A stretch of DNA of 64,000 bases from JAAYZM01 sp964510785 (lineage in GTDB: Bacteria > Actinomycetota > Actinomycetes > Actinomycetales > Cellulomonadaceae), in assembly GCA_964510785.1 (NCBI GenBank), contig CAZECM010000006.1, positions 1-64,000 of the forward strand. Direction: 5' to 3'. Both the position numbers and the translations under genes were made by a program. Positions 17,201 through 26,171 of the stretch are shown here, piece after piece; the stretch's first letter is position 1; every line of letters starts with the position of its first letter. The notes below the pieces were generated by a model, which searched no databases, was not told where the DNA came from, and saw only the letters and a program-made list of their open reading frames with translations.

Positions 17201-18227
17201 GGGCCTGGATCACGAGGCCGGTGCTGCCGCCCGCGTCGCCGAAGACCTTGAGTCCGTAGAGCTCGGCCTCGGGTGCGGAACCGGGACCGACCTCGAAGTC
17301 CGCGAGGTCGGTGATCGTCGCGTAGTCGCCCGCGAACGTCTCACCGGTGGCCGTGACGCCGTAGCCCGCCGTCGTACCGGCGACGTGCGTGCCGTGACCG
17401 GAGTTGCTCGACGTCGACACGTTGTCGATCGGGTTCTCGTCGGGAGTCGGGACGGGGACCGAGCTCGCGTTGTAGAGCGGTCCGGCGAAGTCGTAGCCAC
17501 CCACGAACTTTGCGGGGTCGTAGCTCCCCGGGGGGATCGGCCCGGTGCCGTCCGCGCCGTAGGCCTCCTCGTACGCTTCGACCGTGCCTTCGCCACCGAA
17601 GCTCGCGTGGGTGTAGTCGATGCCCGTGTCGATGATGCCGACCTTGACACCGGCGCCCGTCGCGCCGCCCGGTGCAGCCCAGGTGTCGACCGCGCGGGTG
17701 AACGAGTCCGTGCCCTTGTTGAGGGGCTGCTTGGGGACGATCCGGTAGACCGCGACGACGTTGTCGTCCGCCGCGAGCTCTCGCACCTTGGCCGCGTCGC
17801 CGAGGACCATGACGCCGGCCACGAGGTTCGACGTCACCGCGAGCTGCCGGGGCTCCGACGTGCGTGCGCTCTTCTCCGTGGCGGCCTGCGGGACGAGGTC
17901 GTCCGCGAGGGCGGTGATCTTCTTCTCCTGCGCGCGGACGGCGGACTTCGACTTGCCGTCCTGGGCGAGGTCGACCGCCGAGTCGGCACGCAGCTGCACG
18001 AACGCGGTCACCTGACCGCTCGCCTGCCGCAGCGCCCTCGAGACCTTGGAGCCGTCGAGCTTCGCCGTCGCCCGATCGAACGCGACGTCAAACTTCTTGG
18101 GACTCGGGGAGGGCGCCGCCGAGGCGGGGGCGACCACCATGGCCGAGGCGGCGAGAGCTGCCGCGGACAGAGATGCAAGAAGGCCCCGCCTGAAGCGTGG
18201 GCCGGTACCGGAGCTACGGATCGTCAT
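14280..18227 (-). CDS. secreted subtilisin-like serine protease (S8) with PA domain and Ig-like C-terminus
   Basis: A 1315-residue exported protease. Signal peptide at residues 1-38, an I9-type propeptide to about 170, then the S8 core with Asp200 (IIDTGIDYTH), His278 (GHGTHVAGT), oxyanion Asn397 and Ser626 (GTSMATPHVAG). A PA domain is inserted between His and Ser at about 445-570. Fn3-like and other beta domains follow, and the last 230 residues are lysine-rich Ig-like modules (GKVTLKEG, KVSVKIGKKTV). All catalytic residues are present. AAGGAAG precedes the ATG. It likely degrades extracellular proteins while its basic tail holds it near the anionic cell wall; the latter point is inference. 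Confidence 0.93.
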   Translation of the reverse strand: MTIRSSGTGPRFRRGLLASLSAAALAASAMVVAPASAAPSPSPKKFDVAFDRATAKLDGSKVSRALRQASGQVTAFVQLRADSAVDLAQDGKSKSAVRAQEKKITALADDLVPQAATEKSARTSEPRQLAVTSNLVAGVMVLGDAAKVRELAADDNVVAVYRIVPKQPLNKGTDSFTRAVDTWAAPGGATGAGVKVGIIDTGIDYTHASFGGEGTVEAYEEAYGADGTGPIPPGSYDPAKFVGGYDFAGPLYNASSVPVPTPDENPIDNVSTSSNSGHGTHVAGTTAGYGVTATGETFAGDYATITDLADFEVGPGSAPEAELYGLKVFGDAGGSTGLVIQALEWSADPNDDGDFNDRLDILNLSLGSDGSPADDPENLFIDKLTTMGVLSVIASGNGGDVTDIGGSPGNSNSALTVANSVGNSQTFDAIEVTAAPDAGLVGTHAAQNSVNYSGGADAAGEVVGISATFSGCQPFSAEQAALVAGKIAYLYWNDQDAALECGSAARFNNAAAAGAIGVLLSSQTAVFSAGIAGNAVIPGAQLTGTATTALQPAILAGGVEAAVGPSFANAGFEVNPALGDLINPGSSRGVHGSLGVVKPDVAAPGTNISSAASGGGSAASTLSGTSMATPHVAGIAALVTEAHPGWTPEQVKAAVMNTATHDVFTGAGQTGDVYGPERVGSGRVDALSAVQTETLAFASENPAGVSVAFGVVEVAEDVVTLTRTVTVRNLGATPQTYDAAFVDANGNANGAITATPSSLSVPAGQAGLITVKVTLDRDALERTTEPTQDPNVNVIGVLPRDFVSNISGWLEVTPYGNDALRVPVHVAPKPVTEISGADVALGTADSAPLALSGRDVFQPGWYGFTAPLELVATSPKLETSNAVTSDSVIASGDIRYVGFASDVPAVLADGGTLEDSLISVGVATDGNWATLGSAMIPLVATDIDGDGTWDLETAVIKGDDAQDSLFALTFEVVGEDPTTGELSWGGLLDYYPINWGSDFEFSVFDNNQVVVPIGPGWVGIAEGDTPTFRVQTYSPYADAENGIIDEASFTADPFTPNYVFSGDFAPPTHVFSEAGAAITVHRTENTPASGKLLLLHTLNATGARAQVVDVTATIPEEPEEPTELVVSTTKLVLKPTKASFGSKVTAQITVTAKGDRPTGKVTLKEGTKTLGTATVWTSGASGKATIALPRNLKVGKHKLVASYSGSETVKPSDGKATLTISKVKTSLKGATKSWKVKKNTRPNLTVTVSVPKGAVKATGKVSVKIGKKTVTATLKNGKATVRLPKITKTTKVKVTYAGKSTHAKASKSYTFKIKR

Positions 18228-18534
18228 GTTCTTCCTTCTGCGTGAGGAGTGTGGTCACGCACTCCCGCTGGGCGGGGGCCGGGGGCGGGCGCTGCCCAGT
18301 GTTACTGGTCAGTGTCGTCCCGAATGTGAACCTAGCCCCCTTGAGGCAGTTCGTCCTGGTGAACGGGCACGTGGGGTGTGCCGTGGCGTCACAGCCCCGA
18401 GGAACTCGTCGCTGCGACGCACAGCTCAAGGAGCTCGCCGAGAAGACGAAGGTCGGGTGTCCCGTCAGCAAGGTGCTCGCCGCCGTCCCGATGACGGTGG
18501 ACGCGGCCCTCGACCGAGAGACGCGGGCTCCCGC
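18228..18534. other. 307-base intergenic stretch
   Basis: This holds the upstream region of the subtilase on its left, an OsmC-like remnant in the middle, and the end of the DUF222/HNH gene on its right. I see no intact gene and no clear promoter consensus. Confidence 0.75.
18419..18514 (+). pseudogene. C-terminal remnant of an OsmC/Ohr-family protein
   Basis: The plus-strand frame reads AQLKELAEKTKVGCPVSKVL and then AAVPMTVDAAL. This matches the C-terminal helix, resolving-cysteine motif (GCPVSK) and last strand of OsmC-type peroxiredoxins. The upstream part of the family, including the first catalytic Cys, cannot be found in the frame before it. I read it as a truncated leftover of a peroxide-detoxification gene. 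The match rests on motif recognition over about 30 residues. Confidence 0.5.
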
Positions 18535-20205
18535 TCATTGGCGGGGTCGGCTACGTCCCTGCTGACGTTCGATCAGCGTCTGTCGTAGACGGTGCTGGGT
18601 GTTGGCGCTGCGCTCGCGCCGGGTGTGGGTGCGCGGCACGGTGCGGTACCGCGGCGGCTCGTAGTCGGGATCACCGGGTGGAACGTGCCGCCGCGGTGGG
18701 CCGTCTGGCGGTGGGCCGTCGGGTGGCTCGCGGACGACGTCGAGGTCGCGCCGGTGGATCTCGTGGTGGTGGTAGTCGCACAGCAGCACGCCGCGGTCGA
18801 CGCTCGTGTGCCCGTGATCGTCGTCCCACCAGTCGATGTGGTGGACCTCGCAGAACCGCGCGGGCATGGTGCAGCCGTTCCAGGAGCAGTGGGAGTCTCG
18901 CGCAACGACGGCTCGGCGCAGGTGGCCTGCGAAGAGCCGTTGTGCCCGTCCCACGTCCAGGGGGAGCGAGTCGGCGCCGACGACGAGTCGAGTCATCTCG
19001 CTCGTGCACAGGATGCGGCCCAGCTCGGACGGGGCCACGAGTGGTCCGTCCTCGAGCCGCACGACGGGCGGCGCGGACAGCAGCGTGCGCGTGACGGGGT
19101 CCAGATCCTCGCCAGGGTCGGTGCCCGGGAGGCCCGGAAGCGGGTCTTGCTCGTGAGTCGCGGCGCGCAGGTGGGCCCGGGCCCGGACGAACGTCTCTTC
19201 GCTCATCGTCAGCGTGATGTGGGGACGCACCGGTGCGCCGGGCTTGAACGCGCCGTCGTCGAGAGCGTGCTGGGCAAGAGTGCTGAGGGCGTCGGCGGCT
19301 CGTTGGGCCGGGGTGCGCGTGTCATCTGCAGCGGGTACCGGAGTCGCGGCGTCCAGAGCCAGGCGCAACGCGTAACCCGCGACCGGGTCGAGCAGCCCCG
19401 AGATGTGGGTGCCGTCGGAGGATTGGCGCACTGTGAGATACCGGGCCGCGCGCAGTGCTTGGCGATCGTCCTGGGTGTCCCTGGCCGACTTCGCGGCGAT
19501 GAGGTCCTCGACCTTGCGGGAGAAGGTCGGTGCGTCGTTCTCCCGGGCGAGATCGAGCAGCTGCACCGCGCCGTCGCCGTGGAGCAGCTCGGTGCGTCGA
19601 TCCTCGGGGAGCTTGTCGACCTGGTGCCGGAGCCGACGCACGTGGTCCTCGGTGAGCTCGCCGCCGGCCAGAGCCGTCGTCCCGCCGTCGAGCTCGGACA
19701 GGGTGCGCGCGTCGTCCATCTCCGCACCTGCCGTGCCCTTCCCAGTGCGCGTCGCCCTGGACCGGGCGTCGCCGAAGGACCGGACACCCGGCGCACGCCA
19801 CGCTCCGCTGCGCTCTTGGGCAACGAGCACGGGTGCCTTCGCGGCCGTGAGGGAGCGGGTGGCCGCGTCGAGGGCGGTGAGGAGCTCAGCACGGGTCTCG
19901 GGCGACCAGCCCTCGCAGTCCTGCATCGCGTCGGCGAGCGAGCGCGCCATGGCTGCGATCGCGTGTGCCCTGATCCGTGCGGCACTCTCGGGGCGACCCA
20001 ACGCCGAGGCCGCGACGCGTACGGCGGGGAGGGCGCCCGGTGAGCCCAGTGAGTCACGCCCCGAACCGTCGGCCCGGGCGAGGTCGCTCCTCGGGGGCTT
20101 CCCGCCCGCGATGTTCGACAGGGTCGGTTCCGCGGAGGTGGGCGAGGTCGTGTCAGAGGCGGTGGCTACGGTGGAACCACGGCTCGTCGTCGTCATCTCG
20201 GCCAT
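18535..20205 (-). CDS. DUF222 and HNH endonuclease domain protein (13E12-type)
   Basis: A 556-residue protein of the family found in many copies in actinobacteria. The N-terminal DUF222 region spans about residues 60-400. The HNH domain lies near 460-510, with CSWNGCTMPARFCEVHHIDW, then a DHGHTSVDRG loop and LLCDYHHHEIH. Metal-binding Cys and His residues are all present, so nuclease activity is plausible but unproven for this family. The ATG at 20205 has GGGGAGG 7 bases upstream; longer readings lack such a site. The function is unknown; roles in mobile elements or DNA processing have been proposed. Confidence 0.88.
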   Translation of the reverse strand: MAEMTTTSRGSTVATASDTTSPTSAEPTLSNIAGGKPPRSDLARADGSGRDSLGSPGALPAVRVAASALGRPESAARIRAHAIAAMARSLADAMQDCEGWSPETRAELLTALDAATRSLTAAKAPVLVAQERSGAWRAPGVRSFGDARSRATRTGKGTAGAEMDDARTLSELDGGTTALAGGELTEDHVRRLRHQVDKLPEDRRTELLHGDGAVQLLDLARENDAPTFSRKVEDLIAAKSARDTQDDRQALRAARYLTVRQSSDGTHISGLLDPVAGYALRLALDAATPVPAADDTRTPAQRAADALSTLAQHALDDGAFKPGAPVRPHITLTMSEETFVRARAHLRAATHEQDPLPGLPGTDPGEDLDPVTRTLLSAPPVVRLEDGPLVAPSELGRILCTSEMTRLVVGADSLPLDVGRAQRLFAGHLRRAVVARDSHCSWNGCTMPARFCEVHHIDWWDDDHGHTSVDRGVLLCDYHHHEIHRRDLDVVREPPDGPPPDGPPRRHVPPGDPDYEPPRYRTVPRTHTRRERSANTQHRLRQTLIERQQGRSRPRQ

Positions 20206-20429
20206 CGCCGCACCTCCCCTCATAGAGCCCCTCTGCGAACGTATGTACCAGTGTGCCAGGTTTTGTCCCGATACGCAACCTTTGTCCGACAAGTCTCCGA
20301 ACAAGTTCGCGAGGTAGGTCCCAGCGCGTAGGGAGTGCGGTCGGCCCCGGCGCGCCCGGCAGTGCCGCCAAGGGGTCACTGGGCAGGACGTCGCGGCATC
20401 GAGGCGCGCGGGGGTGGGAGACTTCCCCC

Positions 20430-23285
20430 GTGTCCGTCGCCACCGCCACCGAGGAACTGGTCAGCGCGCTGCGCAGCGTCGTCGCGGGAGAGGTCGACTC
20501 CTCCTCGCGCCGTCGCGCCGAGTACTCGACGGACGCCTCGAACTACCGCGTGGTGCCCGAGGTGGTCGTCTTCCCCAGGTCCACCGACGACGTCCTCGCC
20601 ACGCTCGAGGCGGCCCGCGGGGCCGGCTCACCCGTGACCTCCCGCGGCGGCGGCACCTCGGTGGCGGGCAACGCCGTAGGCCCCGGCGTCGTGATCGACT
20701 TCTCGCGGCACCTCGACACGATCGGGGAGATCGATCCCGAGGCGCGCACCGCCGTCGTGCAGCCCGGCGTCATCATGGCCAACCTGCAGCGCGCCGCGGC
20801 GCCGCACGGCCTGCGCTTCGGCCCCGACCCGTCCACGCAGGCGCGCGCGACGTTCGGCGGCATGATCGGCAACAACGCGTGCGGCCCCCGGGCCGTCGCG
20901 TACGGGCGCACCGCGGACAACGTCCTCGAGCTCGACGTCGTGGACGGCACGGGCCGGCGTTTCACGGCCGCCCAGGGGCTCGACGTCGTGCCCGGCCTCG
21001 ACACGCTCGTCTCGAGCCACCTCGAGCTGCTGCGCACCGAGCTCGGACGCTTCGGCCGGCAGGTCTCCGGCTATTCCCTCGAGCACCTGCTCCCGGAGAA
21101 GGGCCGCGACCTCGCGAAGGCGCTCGTCGGCACGGAGGGCACGGTCGCGACGATCCTCGAGGCGAAGGTCCGGCTCGTCGACGTCGCGGCGGCCCCGGTG
21201 CTCGTCGTCCTCGGCTACCCCGACATGCCCACGGCCGCCGACGCCGTGCCCGCGCTCCTCGCCCACGCCCCGCTCGCGATCGAGGGCATCGACGCCCGCC
21301 TCGTCGACGTCGTGCGCCGCGTCAAGGGCCCCGGCGCCGTCCCCACCCTGCCCGCGGGCGAGGGCTGGCTCATGGTCGAGGTGGGCGGAGCGGACCTCGA
21401 CGAGGCGCTCGCCCGCGCGAGGGCGCTCGCGGCCGACGCCGGCACCAGGGCCGTCGGCGTCTTCCCCCCGGGCCCCGAGGCCGTGGCGATGTGGCGCATC
21501 CGCGAGGACGGCGCGGGCCTCGGCGGGCGTACGCCGTCCGGCGCGCAGGCCTGGCCCGGCTTCGAGGACTCGGCCGTTCCGCCCGAGCGGCTCGGCGCGT
21601 ACCTGCGCGAGCTCGAGGCGCTCATGGCGAGCCACGGCATCGACGGGCTCGCCTACGGGCACTTCGGCGACGGCTGCGTCCACCTGCGCCTCGACGTGCC
21701 GCTCGAGCACGACGGCGGCCCGCTGCGCTCCTTCATGACGGACGCCGCCCACCTCGTCGCGGCCCACGGCGGCTCGCTCTCGGGCGAGCACGGCGACGGC
21801 CGCGCGCGCTCCGAGCTGCTGCCCGTGATGTACAGCCCCGAGGCGATCGACCTCTTCGCGGCGTTCAAGCACCTGCTCGACCCGGCCGACGTGCTCAACC
21901 CCGGTGTGCTCGTGCGCCCGAGCCCGCTCGACGCGGACCTGCGCCGCCCCCACGCGCGCCCGCTGCTCGCCACGAACGGTTTCGCGTTCGCGCACGACGA
22001 CGGCGACTTCACCACCGCCGTGCACCGCTGCGTCGGCGTCGGCAAGTGCCGGGCGGACAACACGGCCGCGGGTGGCTTCATGTGCCCGTCCTACCTCGCC
22101 ACGCGCGACGAGAAGGACTCCACGCGCGGGCGCGCACGAGTGCTGCAGGAGATGGCCAACGGCTCCCTCGTGACGCGCGGCTGGTCCTCGCCCGAGGTGC
22201 ACGAGGCCCTCGACCTTTGCCTGAGCTGCAAGGCGTGCTCCTCGGACTGCCCCGCGGGCGTCGACATGGCGCAGTACAAGTCCGAGGTGCTGCACCGGAC
22301 GTACCGCGGGCGGCTGCGGCCCGTCAACCACTACGCGCTCGGCTGGCTGCCGCGCTGGTCGCGGCTCGTCACGGGCGTTCCCGGCCTCGCCCGGCTCGCG
22401 AACGCCGTGCTCGGCTGGCGCCCCGCGGCGAAGGCCGTCCTGACGCTCGGCGGCATGGACTCGCGCCGCCAGATGGTGCGGTTCGCGCCCACGCCGTGGC
22501 GGCGCGCCTTCCGCGCGCAAGGCATCGCGCGGCGCGCCGGGGTCACGGAGCCGACCGCGAACCGGCGTCGTGTGCTGCTGTGGGTGGACAGCTTCGGGGA
22601 CACGCTCGACCCGGGTGTGCCGCTCGCCGCCGCCCAGGTGCTCCAGGCGGCCGGCTACGAGGTGCTGCTGCCCGAGCGCGACGTGTGCTGCGGTCTCACG
22701 TGGATCAGCACGGGCCAGCTCGACGGGGCGAAGTCGCGGCTCGGCGAGCTGATGGACGTGCTCGGGCCGTACGCGGTGAACCAGATCCCGATCGTGGGCC
22801 TCGAGCCCTCGTGCACCGCGGTGCTGCGCTCGGACCTCGGCGACCTCTTCCCCGGCGACCCGCGCGCCCACGCGATCGCGAAGGCCACCCACACGCTCGC
22901 CGAGCTGCTGAGCGCGCCCGCGCCCTTCGGCCCGGCCGAGGAGTGGCAGGTGCCGGACCTGTCCGACGTGACCGCCGTCGTGCAACCGCACTGCCACCAC
23001 CACGCCGTCATGGGGTTCGCACCGGACAAGGCGCTGCTCGAGGGGGCCGGGGCGAGCATCCGCACCCTCGCGGGGTGCTGCGGGCTCGCCGGCAACTTCG
23101 GCATGGAGAAGGGGCACTACGACGTCTCGGTCCAGGTCGCCGAGAACGCCCTCCTGCCCGCGCTGCGCGAGGCCGAGGCGGGGACGGTGTACCTCGCGGA
23201 CGGTTACTCGTGCCGCACCCAGGGCGACCAGCTCGCGGGCGTCCGGGGCCAGCACCTCGCCGAGCTTCTCGCCCAACGGCTGTGA
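20430..23285 (+). CDS. FAD-binding and iron-sulfur oxidoreductase, GlcD/GlcF-like fusion
   Basis: A 951-residue fusion. Residues about 30-210 form the PCMH FAD domain (VTSRGGGTSVAGNAVG), followed by a FAD-oxidase C domain with GHFGDGCVH and SGEHGDGRARSELLP. Next is a ferredoxin-like part with CVGVGKC, MCPSY and CLSCKACSSDCPAGVD, binding two [4Fe-4S] clusters. At the end are two CCG-type domains (DVCCGLTW, CCGLAGNFGMEKGH). Such proteins oxidise 2-hydroxyacids such as D-lactate or glycolate and pass electrons to the membrane. It is cytoplasmic or peripheral. The GTG start is chosen because it begins the family N-terminus; no ribosome-binding site is seen. Confidence 0.9.
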   Translation: MSVATATEELVSALRSVVAGEVDSSSRRRAEYSTDASNYRVVPEVVVFPRSTDDVLATLEAARGAGSPVTSRGGGTSVAGNAVGPGVVIDFSRHLDTIGEIDPEARTAVVQPGVIMANLQRAAAPHGLRFGPDPSTQARATFGGMIGNNACGPRAVAYGRTADNVLELDVVDGTGRRFTAAQGLDVVPGLDTLVSSHLELLRTELGRFGRQVSGYSLEHLLPEKGRDLAKALVGTEGTVATILEAKVRLVDVAAAPVLVVLGYPDMPTAADAVPALLAHAPLAIEGIDARLVDVVRRVKGPGAVPTLPAGEGWLMVEVGGADLDEALARARALAADAGTRAVGVFPPGPEAVAMWRIREDGAGLGGRTPSGAQAWPGFEDSAVPPERLGAYLRELEALMASHGIDGLAYGHFGDGCVHLRLDVPLEHDGGPLRSFMTDAAHLVAAHGGSLSGEHGDGRARSELLPVMYSPEAIDLFAAFKHLLDPADVLNPGVLVRPSPLDADLRRPHARPLLATNGFAFAHDDGDFTTAVHRCVGVGKCRADNTAAGGFMCPSYLATRDEKDSTRGRARVLQEMANGSLVTRGWSSPEVHEALDLCLSCKACSSDCPAGVDMAQYKSEVLHRTYRGRLRPVNHYALGWLPRWSRLVTGVPGLARLANAVLGWRPAAKAVLTLGGMDSRRQMVRFAPTPWRRAFRAQGIARRAGVTEPTANRRRVLLWVDSFGDTLDPGVPLAAAQVLQAAGYEVLLPERDVCCGLTWISTGQLDGAKSRLGELMDVLGPYAVNQIPIVGLEPSCTAVLRSDLGDLFPGDPRAHAIAKATHTLAELLSAPAPFGPAEEWQVPDLSDVTAVVQPHCHHHAVMGFAPDKALLEGAGASIRTLAGCCGLAGNFGMEKGHYDVSVQVAENALLPALREAEAGTVYLADGYSCRTQGDQLAGVRGQHLAELLAQRL

Positions 23286-23437
23286 CGCTGGGTGGTTTGT
23301 CTTGGGCAGAAAGAGTGAACCTGATTGGCGCTATCGTGCCCAGGGTCGCTATGAGACGGTAGAAGAGGCCGCGGGGGTGCGAGTGCCCCTCTGGCCCTGC
23401 CAACCCGCCCGCCCACACCCGCCGCCTGGAGTTCTCT

Positions 23438-25171
23438 GTGCCGCTGTTCGAGCTCGATGAGACCGGTTCCCGGCTCGTCCGGCCGATGCAGCCTGCCGCG
23501 GCGAGCTTCGAACCGGACAGCGCCGAGCTCGTCACGACACACCTGTCGGACCTCCTCGGCGAGGGACTCTTCCCCGTCGCGACGCGCCGCTCCGAGGAGG
23601 ACGAGCGGCCCCACATGCTCGCGCTCGACGTGGTGGGTCAGCCCGTGGTGGTCGAGGTGGTCGCCGAGCTCGACTCCCAGTCCCTCATCCAGGCCCTCGC
23701 CTACGCCGGCCAGGCCGGTCGGCTGACGTCCGGAGACCTTGCGCGGCTCTACCACGGTGGCGCCGAGCAGTTCGGCGTCGACCTCATGGCGTTCCGTGAG
23801 TCGTTGCCCGCCGCGTACTCGCGACGCGGGCTGCGCGTGGGCGCCCGGCTGCTCCTCGTGTGCTCGAGCGTGAACCTCGAGATCGCCGACGCGCTCGAGT
23901 TCCTGCGTGCGCCCGGTCGCCAGGTCGAGGTGCTGCAGATGGGCGTGATCCACGGGGCCGGCGGGCGCCGATACCTCGACGTGTCCCCCCTCGTGGGGCC
24001 CATCGCCGAGCTCCGACAGGTGGAGCAGGCGAACCTGCGGCTCGTGCGCTCCGACGAGGCGTTCGCTGCGGCGATGGCCTACGACGAGCAGCGCAAGGCG
24101 TTCTCGCGGTTCGCGGCCGCGCCCGAGGACGCGCCGGAGTCCGTCGAGTCGCCCTTCGCGGCGACGGGGACGGACGGCAGCGCGCCGGGTGGGGAGGTCT
24201 CCGTCATCTCGCCCGTCTCGGGGTCGACGCCGGCTGCGTCGTCCGACCGTGGCCACGCACCGACGCCGCCGCCCCACGCTTCACCGGCGTCTCCCACGGC
24301 CCGCTTCGCTCCGCCGCAGACGGCGACCCCCAAGGTGACGCCGCCCACCGCCGCGTCGTCCGCGTCCCCGCCCGCGGCGCCATCCCCGCCTGCCGCGCGG
24401 TTGTCGCCGCCTGCAGCACCGCCTGCCCCGTCTGTGCCGCCTGCCCCGCCTGTGGCACCGCCTGCCCCGCCACAGCGGACGTCCGTCTTGCCGCAGGCCG
24501 GTGCGCCCGCCGCGCCCGCCGCGTTCGATGCGCCTGTCGCGCCTGGCGCGCCTGAGGCACCCGCTGCGCAGCGGTCTCCCGACGTCAGCGCCGACGCCTA
24601 CATCCCGACCTTCGTCCCCGCGGATGTTCCCCTCATCTCGCCGGATGCGCGCGCCCTGACGGATGAGCCGGATGCACTCGCGCCCGGGGTGCCCGTCCAG
24701 CCGAGGACCCCGCCGTCGGCCCCGCTCTCGGGCACGCCGTCGGCCCCGCCCGCGGCTCCACCGTCGACCCCACCCTCGACCCCGCCTCCCGCGACGCGCA
24801 GCCCCCTGCCGCCCCCGATGGCGCTGCCGTCGTCGTCGTACTCGCTCGGCACCCACGGTGCCGAGGCCCAGGCGCCGTCGGACGTGGTCCCCGCCGCGGC
24901 GTCACGCCAGCGCTCCGACCCGCGCCTCGTGGCGCTCGTGGCAGCGCTCGGGCCGGTCGAGCTCGTGTGGTTCCGGGAGCGGCGCGGTCAGCGGCTCACG
25001 GCGCAGCTGCGGGCCGACGGGCTCATCGAGCTGCCGAGCGGCGAGATCTTCGGCGACCCGAGCACGGCGGCGCAGATCGCGTCGCACGCCGCGCTCCACG
25101 TCGACGGCTGGGGGGTCTGGCGCCTCGGTGACGCGGGGCCCACCCTGCACCAGTACGTCGCGGGCGCCTGA
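23438..25171 (+). CDS. three-part protein: nuclease-like N-terminus, Pro/Ala-rich linker, RAMA-like C-terminus
   Basis: A 577-residue protein. Residues 1-200 resemble a restriction-endonuclease-like fold (LALDVVGQPVVVEVVAEL, Asp64 and Glu73), but the Lys expected after Glu is Val75, so catalysis is doubtful. Residues about 215-465 are a low-complexity linker of Pro, Ala, Ser and Thr. Residues about 480-575 look like a RAMA/DUF4357-type module, with VWFRERRGQRLTAQLRADG, GEIFGDPSTAA and DGWGVWRL. RAMA domains are predicted to sense modified DNA. CTGGAG lies 7 bases before the GTG. No methylase or partner gene is adjacent. A DNA-surveillance role is inference. Confidence 0.6.
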   Translation: MPLFELDETGSRLVRPMQPAAASFEPDSAELVTTHLSDLLGEGLFPVATRRSEEDERPHMLALDVVGQPVVVEVVAELDSQSLIQALAYAGQAGRLTSGDLARLYHGGAEQFGVDLMAFRESLPAAYSRRGLRVGARLLLVCSSVNLEIADALEFLRAPGRQVEVLQMGVIHGAGGRRYLDVSPLVGPIAELRQVEQANLRLVRSDEAFAAAMAYDEQRKAFSRFAAAPEDAPESVESPFAATGTDGSAPGGEVSVISPVSGSTPAASSDRGHAPTPPPHASPASPTARFAPPQTATPKVTPPTAASSASPPAAPSPPAARLSPPAAPPAPSVPPAPPVAPPAPPQRTSVLPQAGAPAAPAAFDAPVAPGAPEAPAAQRSPDVSADAYIPTFVPADVPLISPDARALTDEPDALAPGVPVQPRTPPSAPLSGTPSAPPAAPPSTPPSTPPPATRSPLPPPMALPSSSYSLGTHGAEAQAPSDVVPAAASRQRSDPRLVALVAALGPVELVWFRERRGQRLTAQLRADGLIELPSGEIFGDPSTAAQIASHAALHVDGWGVWRLGDAGPTLHQYVAGA

Positions 25172-25195
25172 GCCCCGTCGAGGTTCCGGCCGCCC

Positions 25196-26161
25196 TCAGC
25201 CCCACCCGTACACGGCGCACCACCGCGTGATCTCCGCGAACACGTGCTCGCGCACCGGCGAGGGTGAGAGCACGAGGTCGTGGATCCCGCCGTCGAACCG
25301 TACGACCGTCACGACGGGCCCGAGCCGGATCGCCCGGCGCACGATCGCCTCGACGTCGAGCACGATGTCGGAGGACAGCATCGTCTGGTTCCAGCGCGGC
25401 GAGATCATGGTGCGGGCCGAGGCCATGACGAGGATCGGTACGTCGATGCGCAGCCCGCGGGCCACCTGGGCGTGCCCGGCCGTGACCGCGCGCAGCCAGC
25501 CGGGTCGCACCGGGAACGCCGGCACGGGCCGCCACAGCGGGTTGAGGTCCGTCGTGGCCTCGAGCTCGCGCAGGGAGCGCGCGTAGAACCCCGGGTCCAC
25601 GTTGGGCAGCGGCAGCAGGGGATTGAGCCTGGCGAGCGAGTCGAGGGCTGGCATCGTGAGGTAGCGGGCCGTCGCGGAGCCCTGGAGCTCGAGCCACGGG
25701 CTGTTGAGCACGAGCCCGCTCACGCGCCCCGGGTTGCGGTCCGCCCACAGCGACGTGATGAGCCCGCCCGTCGAGTGCCCCATGAGCAGCACGCTCGCCG
25801 CGACCCCGAGCTCGGCGGCGATGACACCGAGCGCCGCCTCGATGTCCTCGTCATACGTCGCGAGGTCCGTGACGTAGCCGGGGGACTGGTGCTCGCGCAG
25901 CGACCGGCCGTACTTGCGCAGGTCGAGCGCGTAGAACGCGGCACCGAGCCCCGTCCAGTACTCCGCGAGATGGGTCTGGAAGAAGTAGTCCGACCAGCCG
26001 TGCACGTACAGCACCGCACGGGCCGGGCGCAGTCCCGCTCGCTCGGGCGGGTGGTGGCGCACGAGGGTCGCGACGACGTCACCCTCGTCGTCGGCTGCCA
26101 GCGGCAGGGTGCGCTGCTGGTAGTCCGGGCCCAGGACGTCCTCGACCCACGTTGTCGCCAT
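25196..26161 (-). CDS. alpha/beta hydrolase (S33, lysophospholipase-like)
   Basis: A 321-residue cytoplasmic hydrolase with the nucleophile elbow MGHSTGG (about residue 150), an N-terminal region VLYVHGWSDYF that supplies the oxyanion hole, and a C-terminal catalytic His in DGGIHDLVLS. No signal peptide. It resembles monoacylglycerol-lipase or serine-aminopeptidase type proteins; the substrate is unknown. It begins 10 bases after the stop of the upstream dehydrogenase gene on the same strand, so the two form an operon. Confidence 0.85.
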   Translation of the reverse strand: MATTWVEDVLGPDYQQRTLPLAADDEGDVVATLVRHHPPERAGLRPARAVLYVHGWSDYFFQTHLAEYWTGLGAAFYALDLRKYGRSLREHQSPGYVTDLATYDEDIEAALGVIAAELGVAASVLLMGHSTGGLITSLWADRNPGRVSGLVLNSPWLELQGSATARYLTMPALDSLARLNPLLPLPNVDPGFYARSLRELEATTDLNPLWRPVPAFPVRPGWLRAVTAGHAQVARGLRIDVPILVMASARTMISPRWNQTMLSSDIVLDVEAIVRRAIRLGPVVTVVRFDGGIHDLVLSPSPVREHVFAEITRWCAVYGWG

Positions 26162-26171
26162 CGGCCACCCC

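Noticed and set aside
12197..18227. sortase-anchored surface proteins
   Set aside because: Neither protein has LPXTG or a C-terminal membrane helix; both end in basic beta modules.
20293..20312. LexA/SOS box upstream of the HNH and dehydrogenase genes
   Set aside because: CGAAC and GTTCG are present but only 2 bases apart instead of the 4 of the actinobacterial box.
20628..23276. long open frame antisense to the GlcD/GlcF-like gene
   Set aside because: It is a mirror of the high-GC codon pattern of the real gene. It has no recognisable domain and consists of Arg, Val, Gly and Glu runs. The same applies to antisense frames at 4088-5845, 30226-32307 and 62105-63934.
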